From: Prorocentrum cordatum
Lineage: Eukaryota > Sar > Dinophyceae > Prorocentrales > Prorocentraceae
Assembly (NCBI GenBank): GCA_963575745.1
Contig: CAUYUJ010020563.1
Span: 48,501-112,500, forward strand
DNA: 64,000 bases
Direction of reading: 5' to 3'
Part shown: piece after piece, positions 57,517 to 60,087 of the stretch
Layout of the letters: each line of letters begins with the position of its first letter
Position numbering within the stretch: position 1 is the stretch's first letter
Notes under the pieces: model-generated
Databases searched by the model: none
The model's input: only the letters and a program-made list of their open reading frames with translations
What the model was told of the DNA's origin: nothing
Translations under genes and position numbers: made by a program

Positions 57517-59627
57517 GGTGTCGCCTTGAAAAATGGAGCCCTCGCCTTCGCGCCAAGCACAGGCGTCTTAAACGTGTGCACCAGTTTCAAGGATGGAGGG
57601 CAGCACCTCTTCCAACATGGGGCTCTAGCCCCCGCGCCGCATACAGTCGTCTGACAAGTGTTCAGCAGCTTCAAGGATGGAAGGCGGCTCCTTGCCCCAA
57701 TGAGACTCTCGCGTCCGCGCCGCGCACATTCGCCTGAACAGGCTGCAGCAGCTACAGGGATGGAGGGCGGTTCCTTGTTCAGAAGAGTCGTGCGCTGGAC
57801 ACCCTTTTCATCAACCGCTGTAAGTCGTAAGTACACACCAAGCAATGGGCATCCAATAGTTTTTGGGGCTAGCTGAGAGCTGCAGACATCCAACACTAAT
57901 CCGCAAACACTTCTTCCGCCGCCCCAGTCGCCGCTGTCGAGGGGGAGGACAAGCATGAACATGAGCACGAACGCTGTGCGAGCTTGCTCTCTGATGAAGG
58001 CTAGCCTGCATCACTCATGGTTGACATTCTGCACTGCGCTGCTCTTGGGAAGAGACTCTGGAGACTCTGCCTGATCGCGTAGCGATGTGAATCCACCTCG
58101 GCCGCAACCTACGATCGGTTGCCTTGCCTCTGGGCTACCTCAGCCTTGCTGAGGGCTTTGGGCCAGCGACCTGCTTCAACCCTCCTTCAAGATTCTCGCC
58201 CTGTGTGGGGTCGGGGTCTTCGCCCTCCTCAGCAGGTTTGCCGAGGCCACTGCGCAGCCACAGCCCCGCGAGGAAGGCGAGGAGGAGGAGGGCGAGGACA
58301 CGGACAGGGACAGGGCGACCCATGGGGACGCGCCCAGGCCTCTGACACACCAAGAGCTTTAGGGGGGGGATCGGCAGGACTAACATGACCTCCTGAGGTT
58401 GAGGTGTAGAAGGCGAGGAGTCCGACACATCGCTCAGGGTACAGTCGGCCCGTATCATAAGGATGCGCGATAAGTGATGCAAGGGCCTCGGACGCCCATG
58501 CCGAAGCTTTTCGAGCGGGGCGCGGCCAACGAAAGTGGCCAAATATAGAACGAGGAGACACAAGGATGCAAGGGTACCCTTGGGAAGGTTGCCCATCCTA
58601 CCTGTGCGGGTTGACTGGATGGCTCTCGCTTGAGACCTCCTCGACGCTCATGGCCAAGAGTGTCAACTTGTACAGCCTGTGCGCATACAGGGGGGACGGC
58701 CCTTTTTCAAGGCGGGTGTTTCGCTGGCCACCTCGTTTCTCTGTGTGATCCATGTTCCTCGTATCCCGTACGTCTCGAAGGGATGAAAGGCAGTCTCTTT
58801 CCAGAACTTTGAGTAGGAGGAGGAGGAGGAGGAGGAGGAGGAGGAGGAGGAGGAGCAGGAGGAGGAGGAGGAGGAGGAGGCAGGAGGAGGAGGAGGAGAG
58901 GAGGAGGAGGAGAGGAGGGGAAGAGGAGGAGAGAGGAGGAAGGAGGGAGAATGAGGAGGAAGGAGGGAGGAGGGAGGAGAAGGATGAGGAGGGGAGGATG
59001 AGGAGGAGGAGCAGGAGGAGGAGGAGGAGGCGGAGGGGGAGGAGGAGGGGGAGGAGGAGGAGGAGAAGAAGGAGAAGGATGAGGAGGACGAGGAGGAGGA
59101 GGAGAAGGAGGAGGAGGAGGAGGAGCTGTCACAGGAGCAGAGATCTAGCCTGAATGGCAGGCCCATCCGGTGCTGGTCTGTCAAGGGCGCGGATTGCTTG
59201 GATCGGCGCCGGAGGCGCAGCCAGGGCGCTCCAGCGCAGATCCAAGAGATCATCGCGGAGCGCCAACACTTTGTGATTATGCCGTTGTTTCTTCTTCGAT
59301 ACTCTGATCCTCCTCCTCCTTCTCCTTCCTTCTCCTTCTCCTCCTTCTCCTCCTCCTCCTCTTCCTCCTCCTCCTCCTCTCCTCCTCTTCCTCCTCCTCT
59401 CTCCGCCTCCTCCTCCTCGTCCTCCTCCTCCTCCTACTCTCCCTCCTCTCCTCCTCCTCCTTCCTCCTCCTCCCTCCTCTCTCCTCTCTCCTCCTCCCGG
59501 GTGCCTGGATCGACCGGAGCCAATACACCGCGTCGACGCCCACCCGGAGGCCCGTGAGCGCCTCGAGCTTCTCCGCGCCGACCAGGTCCTGCTCGGTCAG
59601 GTGCTGCTGCAGGTGCCGCACGCGCAT
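19049..59627 (-). CDS. MKT1: MKT1-like post-transcriptional regulator (XPG-like fold), gene spread over more than 40 kb
   Basis: Seven exons join in frame: 59627-59505, 51034-50941, 43988-43814, 38662-38573, 37567-37486, 20169-19663 and 19233-19049 (phases 0, 1, 2, 2, 0, 0, then 2). The product starts with a helix and the LRVGVDAVYWL strand of the XPG N-domain, then DPFADALGGIPPAIF, GITPVFVFQG, APYLAGAQLAHF, LVDMVFGSSGLLLYSIPQVI and LTMDQFIDICMLAGTEYCLTYP (XPG I-like), followed by PHDMSAIMGDVLP. This order and spacing match MKT1, including the start LxxxLxExxLVG. MKT1 proteins bind PBP1/ataxin-2 partners and act on mRNA stability and translation in yeast and trypanosomes. In the I-like motif a Glu replaces the usual Asp of FEN1-type nucleases. 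Most donors are GC. About 418 codons are found; the C-terminal domain is incomplete because exons after 19049 were not identified. Confidence 0.8.
19246..19332. mobile_element. 87 bp inverted-repeat element in MKT1 intron 6
   Basis: The arms 19246-19270 and 19308-19332 are 25 bases each and complementary with three mismatches (arm core GGGGTAACTCGGG). A further copy of ACCCGAGTTA lies in the loop. The element ends 13 bases from the exon 7 acceptor. Confidence 0.7.
19663..20169 (-). CDS. MKT1: MKT1-like exon 6
   Basis: The acceptor is TGCCTAG/GACTGG, followed by 169 codons. It carries the XPG I-like motif LTMDQFIDICMLAGTEY with the YPYL variant of the MKT1 LPTxP signature, a helix with two Trp/Phe-rich turns, CKLLVHSSPILHM and PHDMSAIMGDVLP. 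The 3' end (GGG/GCTAGA, a GC donor) is inferred by analogy with exon 5; the last 30 or so residues are Arg/Gly-rich and less convincing. Confidence 0.8.
20441..20532. repeat. (GAT)n to (GGA)n tract
   Basis: Degenerate GATGAT units grade into GAGGAG units about 330 bases upstream (minus sense) of MKT1 exon 6. Confidence 0.8.
20641..20752 (+). repeat. Dispersed repeat DR2, copy 1
   Basis: It begins CTTGACGCGAGCTCCCGCTG, passes CCGTCAAAATCCAGG and ends CTTACTCGAGTCTT. The second copy is at 36400-36511 in the same orientation, with most bases identical. Confidence 0.75.
20945..21070. mobile_element. Short TIR element, family B, copy 1
   Basis: Ends CATCGCTCGGAC ... GTCCGAGCGATG. It shares the interior ATGCTCCTCGATGG and GCACACGTCCGAGCGATG with the copy at 60358-60478. 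Length is 126 bp. No target-site duplication is visible. Confidence 0.75.
21428..21592 (+). repeat. Dispersed repeat DR1, copy 1
   Basis: About 160 bp with the ordered cores CGACGTCGTGAT, GGGACCGATTT, TTTTTTGACGGTCCCGAGGC and GAGGCAGAAAAT. Five other copies are in the window. Confidence 0.75.
21600..25430 (+). mobile_element. Decayed non-LTR retrotransposon (LINE-2): endonuclease, reverse transcriptase and zinc motif
   Basis: Pieces in several plus-strand frames follow LINE ORF order. An Ala/Glu-rich coiled-coil-like segment (21603-21960) may be an ORF1 or N-terminal remnant. An apurinic-type endonuclease domain begins near 22399 (VLVANMTRW), shows ALLMEDLNC at 22768-22795 and CIDHVLAN at 22892-22921. 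The reverse transcriptase has LLPKPGG near 23950, motif A DWRKAYDH at 24181-24204 and the catalytic YADD at 24452-24463 in another frame. A CPQC...HQFWEC zinc motif is at 25298-25351. Multiple frameshifts make it non-functional as read. It lies in MKT1 intron 5 in the opposite orientation. A MITE copy and DR1 copies interrupt its 3' part, and an RNase H piece near 27.8 kb probably belongs to it. Confidence 0.8.
22083..22232 (+). repeat. (CCTG)n, (CTG)n, (GGTGCT)n compound microsatellite
   Basis: CCTG units (22083-22127) pass into CTG units (to about 22143) and about 14 GGTGCT hexamers (22144-22232). All frames are open across it. It lies in the N-terminal part of LINE-2. Confidence 0.9.
25431..25578. 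mobile_element. MITE-A copy 1, inserted in LINE-2
   Basis: TIRs GTCGGGCATGTCCTCCTGCA and (right end) TCCTGTAGAGGGACATGCACGA enclose an AT-rich interior in GC-rich surroundings. The LINE-2 reading continues on both sides (LLVPALLPSGL before, RALPKDTVLAALATAA after), so the MITE landed in the LINE. Possible duplicated CTTA flanks are too short to be convincing. Confidence 0.8.
25772..25915 (+). repeat. Dispersed repeat DR1, copy 2
   Basis: Same ordered cores as copy 1: CTTCGTGATTTTTGTCAC, CCCGGGACCGGTTTCTC, GACGACCCCGAGGCCCGGCG and GAGGCTGAAAATAACGAC. It interrupts the LINE-derived sequence around 25.6-28 kb. Confidence 0.75.
26130..26268 (-). repeat. Dispersed repeat DR1, copy 3 (reverse)
   Basis: Reverse orientation: GGGCCTCGGGACCGTCAAAA, ACGACTCAGGA, ATCTTCCGGGGTCGACG and AATCACGACGTTGGGG. 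Confidence 0.7.
26271..26690 (+). repeat. Long direct repeat LDR1, copy 1
   Basis: About 400 bp almost identical to 27307-27740 (shared: GGAGAGCATGCTACG, ATCAATTGCAGT, CTAGATTGATGAGGCTATGA, CACTGCACGTACGGTGCCA, CGTCCACCAACAACGTCCGT). Contains the 16-base palindrome GCACGTACGGTGC-type core and several CTATGATG words. Confidence 0.85.
26655..27045 (+). repeat. 81 bp tandem repeat (27 codons), about five units
   Basis: Units beginning CCTATGATTGCGGACTCCGT repeat with an exact 81-base step (26719, 26800, 26881, 26962), with a partial unit before. Because 81 is a multiple of three, one plus frame reads as a 27-residue repeat (YDCGLRxxxxDHxHD...EH) and a minus frame as a hydrophobic repeat. No start, splice site or homologue supports expression. 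Confidence 0.85.
27307..27740 (+). repeat. Long direct repeat LDR1, copy 2
   Basis: Second copy of the 26271-26690 block, same orientation. The two copies flank the 81 bp tandem array, so the whole resembles an LTR-like or recombination-made arrangement, but no coding sequence of an LTR element lies between them. Confidence 0.85.
27780..28170 (+). pseudogene. RNase H domain fragment of a LINE
   Basis: Two plus frames give QADLWALLVPHCQSG...ARWIQARLDEEAAA and then GMSEEDRLGNKTADRSAGAA. The pattern WxxAxLxxEEAxxxG-S-x-x-DRxGNxxAD is the C-terminal part of RNase H domains in dinoflagellate LINEs. It follows LINE-2 in the same orientation, 2.4 kb past its zinc motif, so it is probably its displaced 3' end. 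Confidence 0.65.
28175..28560. other. Possible LINE-2 3' remnant, nothing definite
   Basis: GC-rich sequence following the RNase H fragment. Short open pieces with Trp and Cys could be further LINE tail, but no motif is certain. Confidence 0.3.
28562..28700. repeat. (TCC)n tract
   Basis: About 140 bases of TCC units with interruptions. Confidence 0.8.
29292..30121 (-). CDS. Small unknown gene nested in MKT1 intron 5
   Basis: Exon one runs from an AAG/G acceptor at 30121 to 29487. It begins VGGRRARRGEASQQELRDR, then a G9 run near 30027-30035 where the frame must change by one base, then MEVASGEEEENDAKQS and a helical, Lys/Glu-rich portion to EEAKGGEWGRG. A 106 bp GT-AG intron (29486-29381) follows, and the last exon 29380-29292 ends in a basic tail QLGGGKKSSKGRG and stop TAG. 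The phase across this intron matches exactly. The stop prevents it from being part of the MKT1 reading frame, so it is either an independent nested transcript or a captured gene piece. No family is recognised. It abuts the 3' end of LINE-1 on the same strand. Confidence 0.6.
30150..33730 (-). mobile_element. Decayed non-LTR retrotransposon (LINE-1): endonuclease, reverse transcriptase, zinc-finger tail
   Basis: Minus-strand order fits one LINE ORF. The endonuclease domain (about 33730-32600) has YADVNGGF (33141-33170), SHIDHIF (32966-32987) and RDHRPL (near 32858-32880), equivalent to the catalytic Asn, Asp and His signatures. Its first strand (YDVVYLGG) is in another frame, broken at a C7 run at 33542-33548. 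The reverse transcriptase part (about 32300-31100) is degraded: motif A survives as GDVKQPW followed by a stop (about 31680-31705), and a fingers-like GVFPGDTGAALIFARAF lies near 31450. A C-terminal LINE block (RRRRLRWHQSMSRAKGFHGQ) is at 31119-30670. Two C2H2-like motifs (CTICSSVF, CHVCLEEF) follow at about 30350 and 30220. Confidence 0.8.
33778..33867. repeat. (GGA)n array, about 29 units
   Basis: Nearly perfect GGA repeat just beyond the 5' end of LINE-1. Confidence 0.9.
33870..35075. other. Stretch without a recognised gene
   Basis: A 228-codon plus-strand frame (34354-35040) is open, with mixed composition and lower GC than elsewhere, but overlapping minus frames are also open. No domain, splice signal or repeat unit was recognised. 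A coding exon is possible but unsupported. Confidence 0.35.
35103..35561 (+). repeat. Long direct repeat LDR2, copy 1
   Basis: About 450 bp nearly identical to 40652-41098: shares ACCTTAGGTCAGAGC, CTGGCCAAGTGAATGGAGCA, AAATAATGTTACAGG, AACATGTGAAGGAGGATGCT and GGCAGTATACTGCTC. Its right end is the foldback element 35451-35561. Confidence 0.85.
35451..35561. mobile_element. Foldback element, copy 1
   Basis: Arms GCGGATTTCTTGGATCTGCG and (right) CGCGGATCCAAGAAATCCGC are complementary over about 30 bases, and the loop carries a second palindrome (GGCGC...GCGCC). Preceded by TAAACTTTTGGCGCTCC, the extended end seen in the 60088 copy. Confidence 0.8.
35768..35940 (-). repeat. Dispersed repeat DR1, copy 4 (reverse)
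   Basis: Reverse orientation: CACCGGGCCTCGGGACGG, AAAAAACGACTCGGGATGAG, CCGGTCCCGGGG and ATCACGACGTCGGGGGCC. It follows the foldback element at 35451-35561. Confidence 0.75.
36400..36511 (+). repeat. Dispersed repeat DR2, copy 2
   Basis: Starts TTTGACGCGAGCTTTCGCTG, shares CCGTCAAAATCCAGGACGCG and ends GTACTCGAGTCTT. Same orientation as the 20641 copy. Confidence 0.75.
36692..36835. mobile_element. hAT-like MITE with 8 bp target duplication, in MKT1 intron 5
   Basis: 144 bp. TIRs CAGGGCTGAACCTAAACGGT and (right, reverse complement) CAGGGCTGGATCTAAACGGT. Flanked by TTATGTTC (36684-36691) and TGATGTTC (36836-36843), seven of eight bases identical. CAGGG ends and an 8 bp duplication are the marks of the hAT superfamily. 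A second inverted pair (CGTTTTGTTGTTTGTTC and GAACAACAAAACG) lies inside. No coding capacity. Confidence 0.85.
36862..37215. repeat. (GAT)n array, about 350 bp
   Basis: GATGATGCTGATGATGATG-type units. They read as poly-Met/Ile, poly-His or poly-Asp depending on frame; all are artefacts. Confidence 0.9.
37220..37440. repeat. (GGA)n tracts flanking a short unique stretch
   Basis: GGA units at about 37238-37275 and 37362-37440 separated by unique sequence; they end about 50 bases from MKT1 exon 5 (donor side). Confidence 0.75.
37486..37567 (-). CDS. MKT1: MKT1-like exon 5
   Basis: The acceptor CCAAG/G completes an Arg codon with exon 4. It encodes LVDMVFGSSGLLLYSIPQVI and IFMDP, matching the VxxVxGPxxLLLF strand of MKT1. 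The donor is read as GGG/GCCAGA because this keeps phase with exon 6; the G6 run leaves the exact base uncertain. Confidence 0.8.
37628..37706. repeat. (TCC)n tract
   Basis: Twenty-odd TCC units about 60 bases upstream (minus sense) of MKT1 exon 5. Confidence 0.85.
38096..38252. mobile_element. MITE-A copy 2, in MKT1 intron 4, with 10 bp target duplication
   Basis: TIRs GGCATGTCCTCCTGCAGGCG and (right end) AGAGGGACATGCCC, with an AT-rich interior. Flanked by ATCTACTCCA at 38086-38095 and 38253-38262, an exact 10 bp direct repeat. A 9-10 bp duplication is typical of Mutator-like elements. Confidence 0.85.
38424..38520. repeat. (TCC)n tract
   Basis: TCC units about 55 bases past the donor of MKT1 exon 4. 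Confidence 0.85.
38573..38662 (-). CDS. MKT1: MKT1-like exon 4
   Basis: The acceptor is GGCCAG/C; 90 bases encode AFHHLRFKGFEVFQAPYLAG and AQLAHFMRQ, the conserved APY-x-A-x-A-Q motif of the XPG/MKT1 core. The donor is CAGAG/GCTGCC (GC type). A TCC tract starts about 60 bases downstream. Confidence 0.85.
38755..38876. repeat. (CGT)n to (TCC)n tract
   Basis: About 20 GTC units (38755-38820) followed by TCC units, upstream (minus sense) of MKT1 exon 4. Confidence 0.85.
38892..39050 (-). repeat. Dispersed repeat DR1, copy 5 (reverse)
   Basis: Reverse orientation: GGGGCCTCGGGGCTGTC, AAAAAACAATTCGGGATG and ACACATCACGACGTCAGATG. Confidence 0.75.
39125..39186. mobile_element. Foldback element, right half only
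   Basis: Contains GGATCCAGCGCCGGTCCGAG and AAATCCGCGCGGA, the right arm of the family, without a left arm. Confidence 0.6.
39290..39900. repeat. (TCC)n array, about 600 bp
   Basis: Degenerate TCC/TTCC/CACC units fill the stretch without a break. It is one of the longest pyrimidine tracts here, in MKT1 intron 3. Confidence 0.9.
39905..40650. other. Intronic unique sequence
   Basis: Lower GC than its surroundings. No repeat unit and no recognisable domain; a few short open frames only. Confidence 0.4.
40652..41098 (+). repeat. Long direct repeat LDR2, copy 2
   Basis: Second copy, same orientation, also ending in a foldback element (40984-41098). It lies in MKT1 intron 3, while copy 1 is in intron 5. 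Confidence 0.85.
40984..41098. mobile_element. Foldback element, copy 2
   Basis: Same arms (GCGGATTTCTTGGATCTGCG, GGATCCAAGAAATCTG), with a G10 interruption and a GGCGCGCGGAGCGCGCC hairpin in the loop. Confidence 0.8.
41506..41629. mobile_element. 124 bp foldback element
   Basis: Left arm starts GGGGGAGGGGGGAAGGCTTC, right arm ends GAAGCCTTCCCCCTCCCCCC. Complementarity continues for about 45 bases, including CTGCTTCTCAGAAGG and CCTTCTAAGAAGCAG. A small indel-type asymmetry lies in the arms. Confidence 0.75.
41767..41859. mobile_element. 93 bp foldback element
   Basis: Arms CTGGTCACGTCACGATTCGT and (right, reverse complement) CTGGTCACGTCGCGATTCGC; 22-base arms with two mismatches. Confidence 0.7.
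41870..42705. other. Intronic sequence without recognised gene
   Basis: Open frames on both strands (for example minus 42644-42000) have no domain or splice support. Short CGACGACGA-type repeats occur near 42210-42290. Confidence 0.4.
42710..43140. repeat. Short degenerate repeats (AATCGGCAGA and GATCGACGCT types)
   Basis: AGAAATCGGCAG and GTCGAATCGAATCGGAA units recur at 42715-42880. GATCGACGCT/GTCGATGCT units with a step near 10-15 bases recur at 43017-43140. Confidence 0.65.
43228..43385. repeat. (GGA)n tract
   Basis: GGA/GAAGGA units, about 160 bases, in MKT1 intron 3. Confidence 0.85.
43600..43665. repeat. (TCC)n tract
   Basis: About 22 TCC units about 150 bases past the exon 3 donor. 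Confidence 0.85.
43814..43988 (-). CDS. MKT1: MKT1-like exon 3
   Basis: The acceptor is CGTCTCCCCAG/GC, completing a Gly codon begun in exon 2 to give KYGITPVFVFQG. It ends NGDFV with a GT donor (CGT/GTACTTC), the only GT donor among the first six introns. Downstream is an amphipathic stretch with a Trp (MEMAWTYLRQGRRSEAQKCF) as in the MKT1 arch region. The acceptor is preceded within 20 bases by a sense-strand TCC tract. Confidence 0.85.
44003..44455. repeat. (GGA)n and (GAT)n compound array
   Basis: GGA units (44003-44185), GAT units (44187-44260 and 44297-44342), GAAGAT units between, then GGA units. It starts 15 bases from the exon 3 acceptor; in sense it supplies a TCC pyrimidine tract. 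Confidence 0.9.
44835..45090. repeat. About 82 bp tandem repeat, family T82, first array
   Basis: Units AGAGCTTCACGGATTGAGGG ... GTGGCTCTCGC ... GCCGCGCACATTC recur at about 44858, 44938 and 45022. The same family appears at 57520-57790. Confidence 0.75.
45120..45320. repeat. About 75 bp tandem repeat (three units)
   Basis: TTCTGGACGGATTCAGG, TTCTGACGCGATTCAGGATC and GCTGGCACGCGTCAGGATC mark successive units, each followed by GTCAAG-type and GTTGATTCG words in the first two. Confidence 0.65.
45880..45965. repeat. TATATGTA/CATACATA microsatellite
   Basis: Alternating pyrimidine-purine stretch (TATATATGTACACACATATG) of about 85 bases. Confidence 0.85.
45963..46330. repeat. Two diverged copies of an about 120 bp unit
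   Basis: 45963-46090 and 46213-46330 share TCAGCTA.CCG.GGC, CTCTT.TGTAC, GGAAGCAGAGGGCC, CGACGGATGA and CAGG/AGGC-GGC-CGCG words in the same order. Confidence 0.6.
46340..47730. other. GC-rich stretch with long open frames, no gene recognised
   Basis: Frames up to 380 codons are open on the plus strand and 280 on the minus strand over the same bases. Compositions are Ala/Arg/Pro/Ser-rich and no motif is seen. I regard them as GC artefacts, but a degraded element cannot be excluded. Confidence 0.4.
47735..48062 (+). repeat. GGGTGGGTCGC minisatellite
   Basis: Units GGTCGCGGGTG and GGTCGCGGGGTG repeat 25 or more times with an 11-12 base step. G-rich on the plus strand. Confidence 0.9.
48066..48150 (+). 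repeat. (CAA)n microsatellite, about 28 units
   Basis: Nearly perfect CAA repeat directly after the GGGTGGGTCGC array. Confidence 0.95.
48151..48900. other. AT-richer intronic sequence, nothing recognised
   Basis: Between the two CAA arrays. Contains T and A runs near 48570-48760 and a duplicated ATGTCCACTTTA word (about 48661 and 48725). No domain. Confidence 0.4.
48908..49768 (+). repeat. (CAA/CAC/CAG)n array, about 860 bp
   Basis: Imperfect CAACAACACCAACACCAAC-type repeats. Every frame is open in runs of single residues (Val/Leu, Cys/Trp or Thr), showing these frames are artefacts. Confidence 0.95.
50139..50295 (+). rRNA. Nuclear 18S rRNA fragment (pseudogene, about 157 bp)
   Basis: Contains the highly conserved stretches GCGCAAATTACCCAATCCTG, ACAGGGAGGTAG, AAGAAATAACAATACAGGGC, TTGTAATTGGAATGAGTAGA and GGTGCCAGCAGCCGCGGTAA (the universal 530 loop). 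A handful of substitutions differ from the usual eukaryotic sequence (for example AATTACAGCTAG for AATTCCAGCTCC). Flanks are unrelated GC-rich DNA, so only this piece of SSU rRNA is present. It lies in MKT1 intron 2, antisense to the gene. Confidence 0.93.
50941..51034 (-). CDS. MKT1: MKT1-like exon 2
   Basis: The acceptor is GAGACAG/GCGCTG, followed by 31 codons and one base, and the donor is TATG/GCACCCGG (GC type, the same GCACCC as exon 1). It encodes LKDPFADALGGIPPAIF...ELEWFSKY, the segment MKT1 proteins carry before the PVFVF strand. Confidence 0.85.
51113..51300. repeat. (TCC/TTC)n tract
   Basis: TCC, CTCGTC and CTTCTC units about 80 bases upstream (minus sense) of MKT1 exon 2. Confidence 0.8.
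51538..51690. repeat. ATAAGGAACGA short repeats
   Basis: TAAGGAACGA occurs about four times within 130 bases (51538, 51551, 51590 and a degenerate one), and the inverse GTTCCTTATT at about 51680. AT-richer than its surroundings. Confidence 0.7.
51695..52555. other. Intronic sequence, nothing recognised
   Basis: Contains CTCGCTCGCTCG and CCCTCCCTCC microsatellite patches (about 51840 and 52425). Open frames lack domains. Confidence 0.4.
52560..57345. repeat. 4.8 kb satellite with 11 bp period and higher-order units
   Basis: The basic unit is GGCCTCCAAGA/CGGCCCAAGAG, repeating every 11 bases. Higher-order markers recur: GATTTTTGAAGGATTTGGG-like followed by CTTCTTCTCGGCATTCCGAC (about 53625, 54385, 54780, 55100, 55475, 56215, 56570, 56960) with a spacing of roughly 320-760. 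A longer marker, CCGAAGGTTTTCCAAACCGA to GGCGGCGGTGATTCGCCGTA, is at 53852-53973, 55718-55842 and 57212-57333, followed in the first two cases by CCGCCGCCCCC and GGGGTGCCTGGCGTGC-type sequence. It fills much of MKT1 intron 1. Confidence 0.92.
57451..57516. repeat. (TG)n microsatellite
   Basis: About 32 TG units at the right edge of the satellite block. Confidence 0.95.
57520..57790. repeat. About 82-94 bp tandem repeat, family T82, second array
   Basis: Units AGCAGCTTCAAGGATGGAAG ... ACTCTCGCGTCCGC ... GCCGCGCACATTCG at about 57573, 57667 and 57748, related to the 44.9 kb array. Confidence 0.75.
58440..58619. mobile_element. Tc1-like MITE, copy 1 (diverged)
   Basis: Left end TACAGTCGGCCCGTATCATA, right end ATGCAAGGGTACCCTTGGGA ... 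GCGGGTTGACTG. Shares its interior (AAGGATGC, GGGCGCGGCCA, AAGGTTGCCCATCCTA) with the 62062 copy. The left TA is kept, the right one is mutated. Confidence 0.75.
58806..59130. repeat. (GGA)n array, about 325 bp
   Basis: GGA/GGGGA/GAAGGA units with few interruptions, in MKT1 intron 1. Confidence 0.9.
59185..59278. mobile_element. Foldback element, diverged copy
   Basis: Left arm GCGCGGATTGCTTGGATC, right arm CAGCGCAGATCCAAGAGATC followed by CGCGGAGCGCCAACACTTTG. Shorter loop than the other copies. Confidence 0.65.
59300..59498. repeat. (TCC)n array next to MKT1 exon 1
   Basis: TCC/TTCTCC units ending about seven bases from the exon 1 donor; in sense the intron starts almost at once as a GGA-type purine tract. 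Confidence 0.9.
59505..59627 (-). CDS. MKT1: MKT1-like exon 1
   Basis: ATG at 59627-59625 and 41 codons to ...ATCCAG, then a GC donor (GCACCCGGG). I chose this start because it aligns with the beginning of yeast MKT1. No in-frame stop occurs in the few codons upstream, so a longer N-terminus is possible. A candidate trans-splice acceptor (GCATGTAG) lies about 15 bases upstream. A TCC tract (plus strand) begins a few bases past the donor. Confidence 0.8.
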
Positions 59628-59725
59628 CGCGCGCCCGAAGCTACATGCCCCAGCGCCGCTGGTCGCGGGGGCCGACGGGCCTCCGAGCGCCGCGGAGAGA
59701 GGTCACGACCCGAGATCATTGGATA

Positions 59726-59907
59726 CTCCAGATTTCGTAATAAAAGGGAGGGGGGTCTCATTTCGGGGGGGGGGTCTCTTCCAGGCTATCTTGGAGGGCC
59801 TGGGGGGGTCTGGGGACGATGTTTTGGAGGTTTCTCCCACGGGGGGGGTCTAAAACTTCTCGTCTGGGAGGGTTGAGACCCCCTCCCTTTTATTACGAAA
59901 TCTGGAG
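59726..59907. mobile_element. Stowaway/mariner-like MITE, 182 bp, TA flanks
   Basis: The left TIR begins CTCCAGATTTCGTAATAAAA and continues through GGGAGGGGGGTCTCA to 59760. The right TIR (59874-59907) is its reverse complement with one G fewer. TA dinucleotides sit immediately outside both ends (59724-59725 and 59908-59909). The loop is G-rich. The near-perfect arms suggest recent insertion. It lies just upstream of the MKT1 start codon. Confidence 0.9.
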
Positions 59908-59934
59908 TACCCCTCTTGTTCGGCCGCGATCGGC

Positions 59935-60060
59935 AGCGACAGGTCGGCACTCCAAATATCGGTCGCGAACTAAGGTGAAACCAACCGGTCGCGACCGACA
60001 CCGGAATCTGAGGTAACACCCGTAGCGACCGATCTCGTCGGTGGCGACAAGAAAAAGATA
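59935..60060. repeat. GGTCGCGACC-type short palindromes
   Basis: GGTCGCGAAC, CCGGTCGCGACCGACACCGG and GTAGCGACCGATCTCGTCGG recur within about 125 bases, between the Stowaway-like MITE and a foldback element. Confidence 0.55.
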
Positions 60061-60087
60061 GTACCCAATGATCATGGAAATAGAAAG

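Larger units (their letters stand above)
51035..59504 (-). other. MKT1-like intron 1 (8.5 kb, GC-AG)
   Basis: Opens GCACCCGGG and closes GAGACAG. It contains the 11 bp periodic satellite block, a (TG)n tract, a Tc1-like MITE, a foldback element and long GGA/TCC tracts. Confidence 0.7.
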
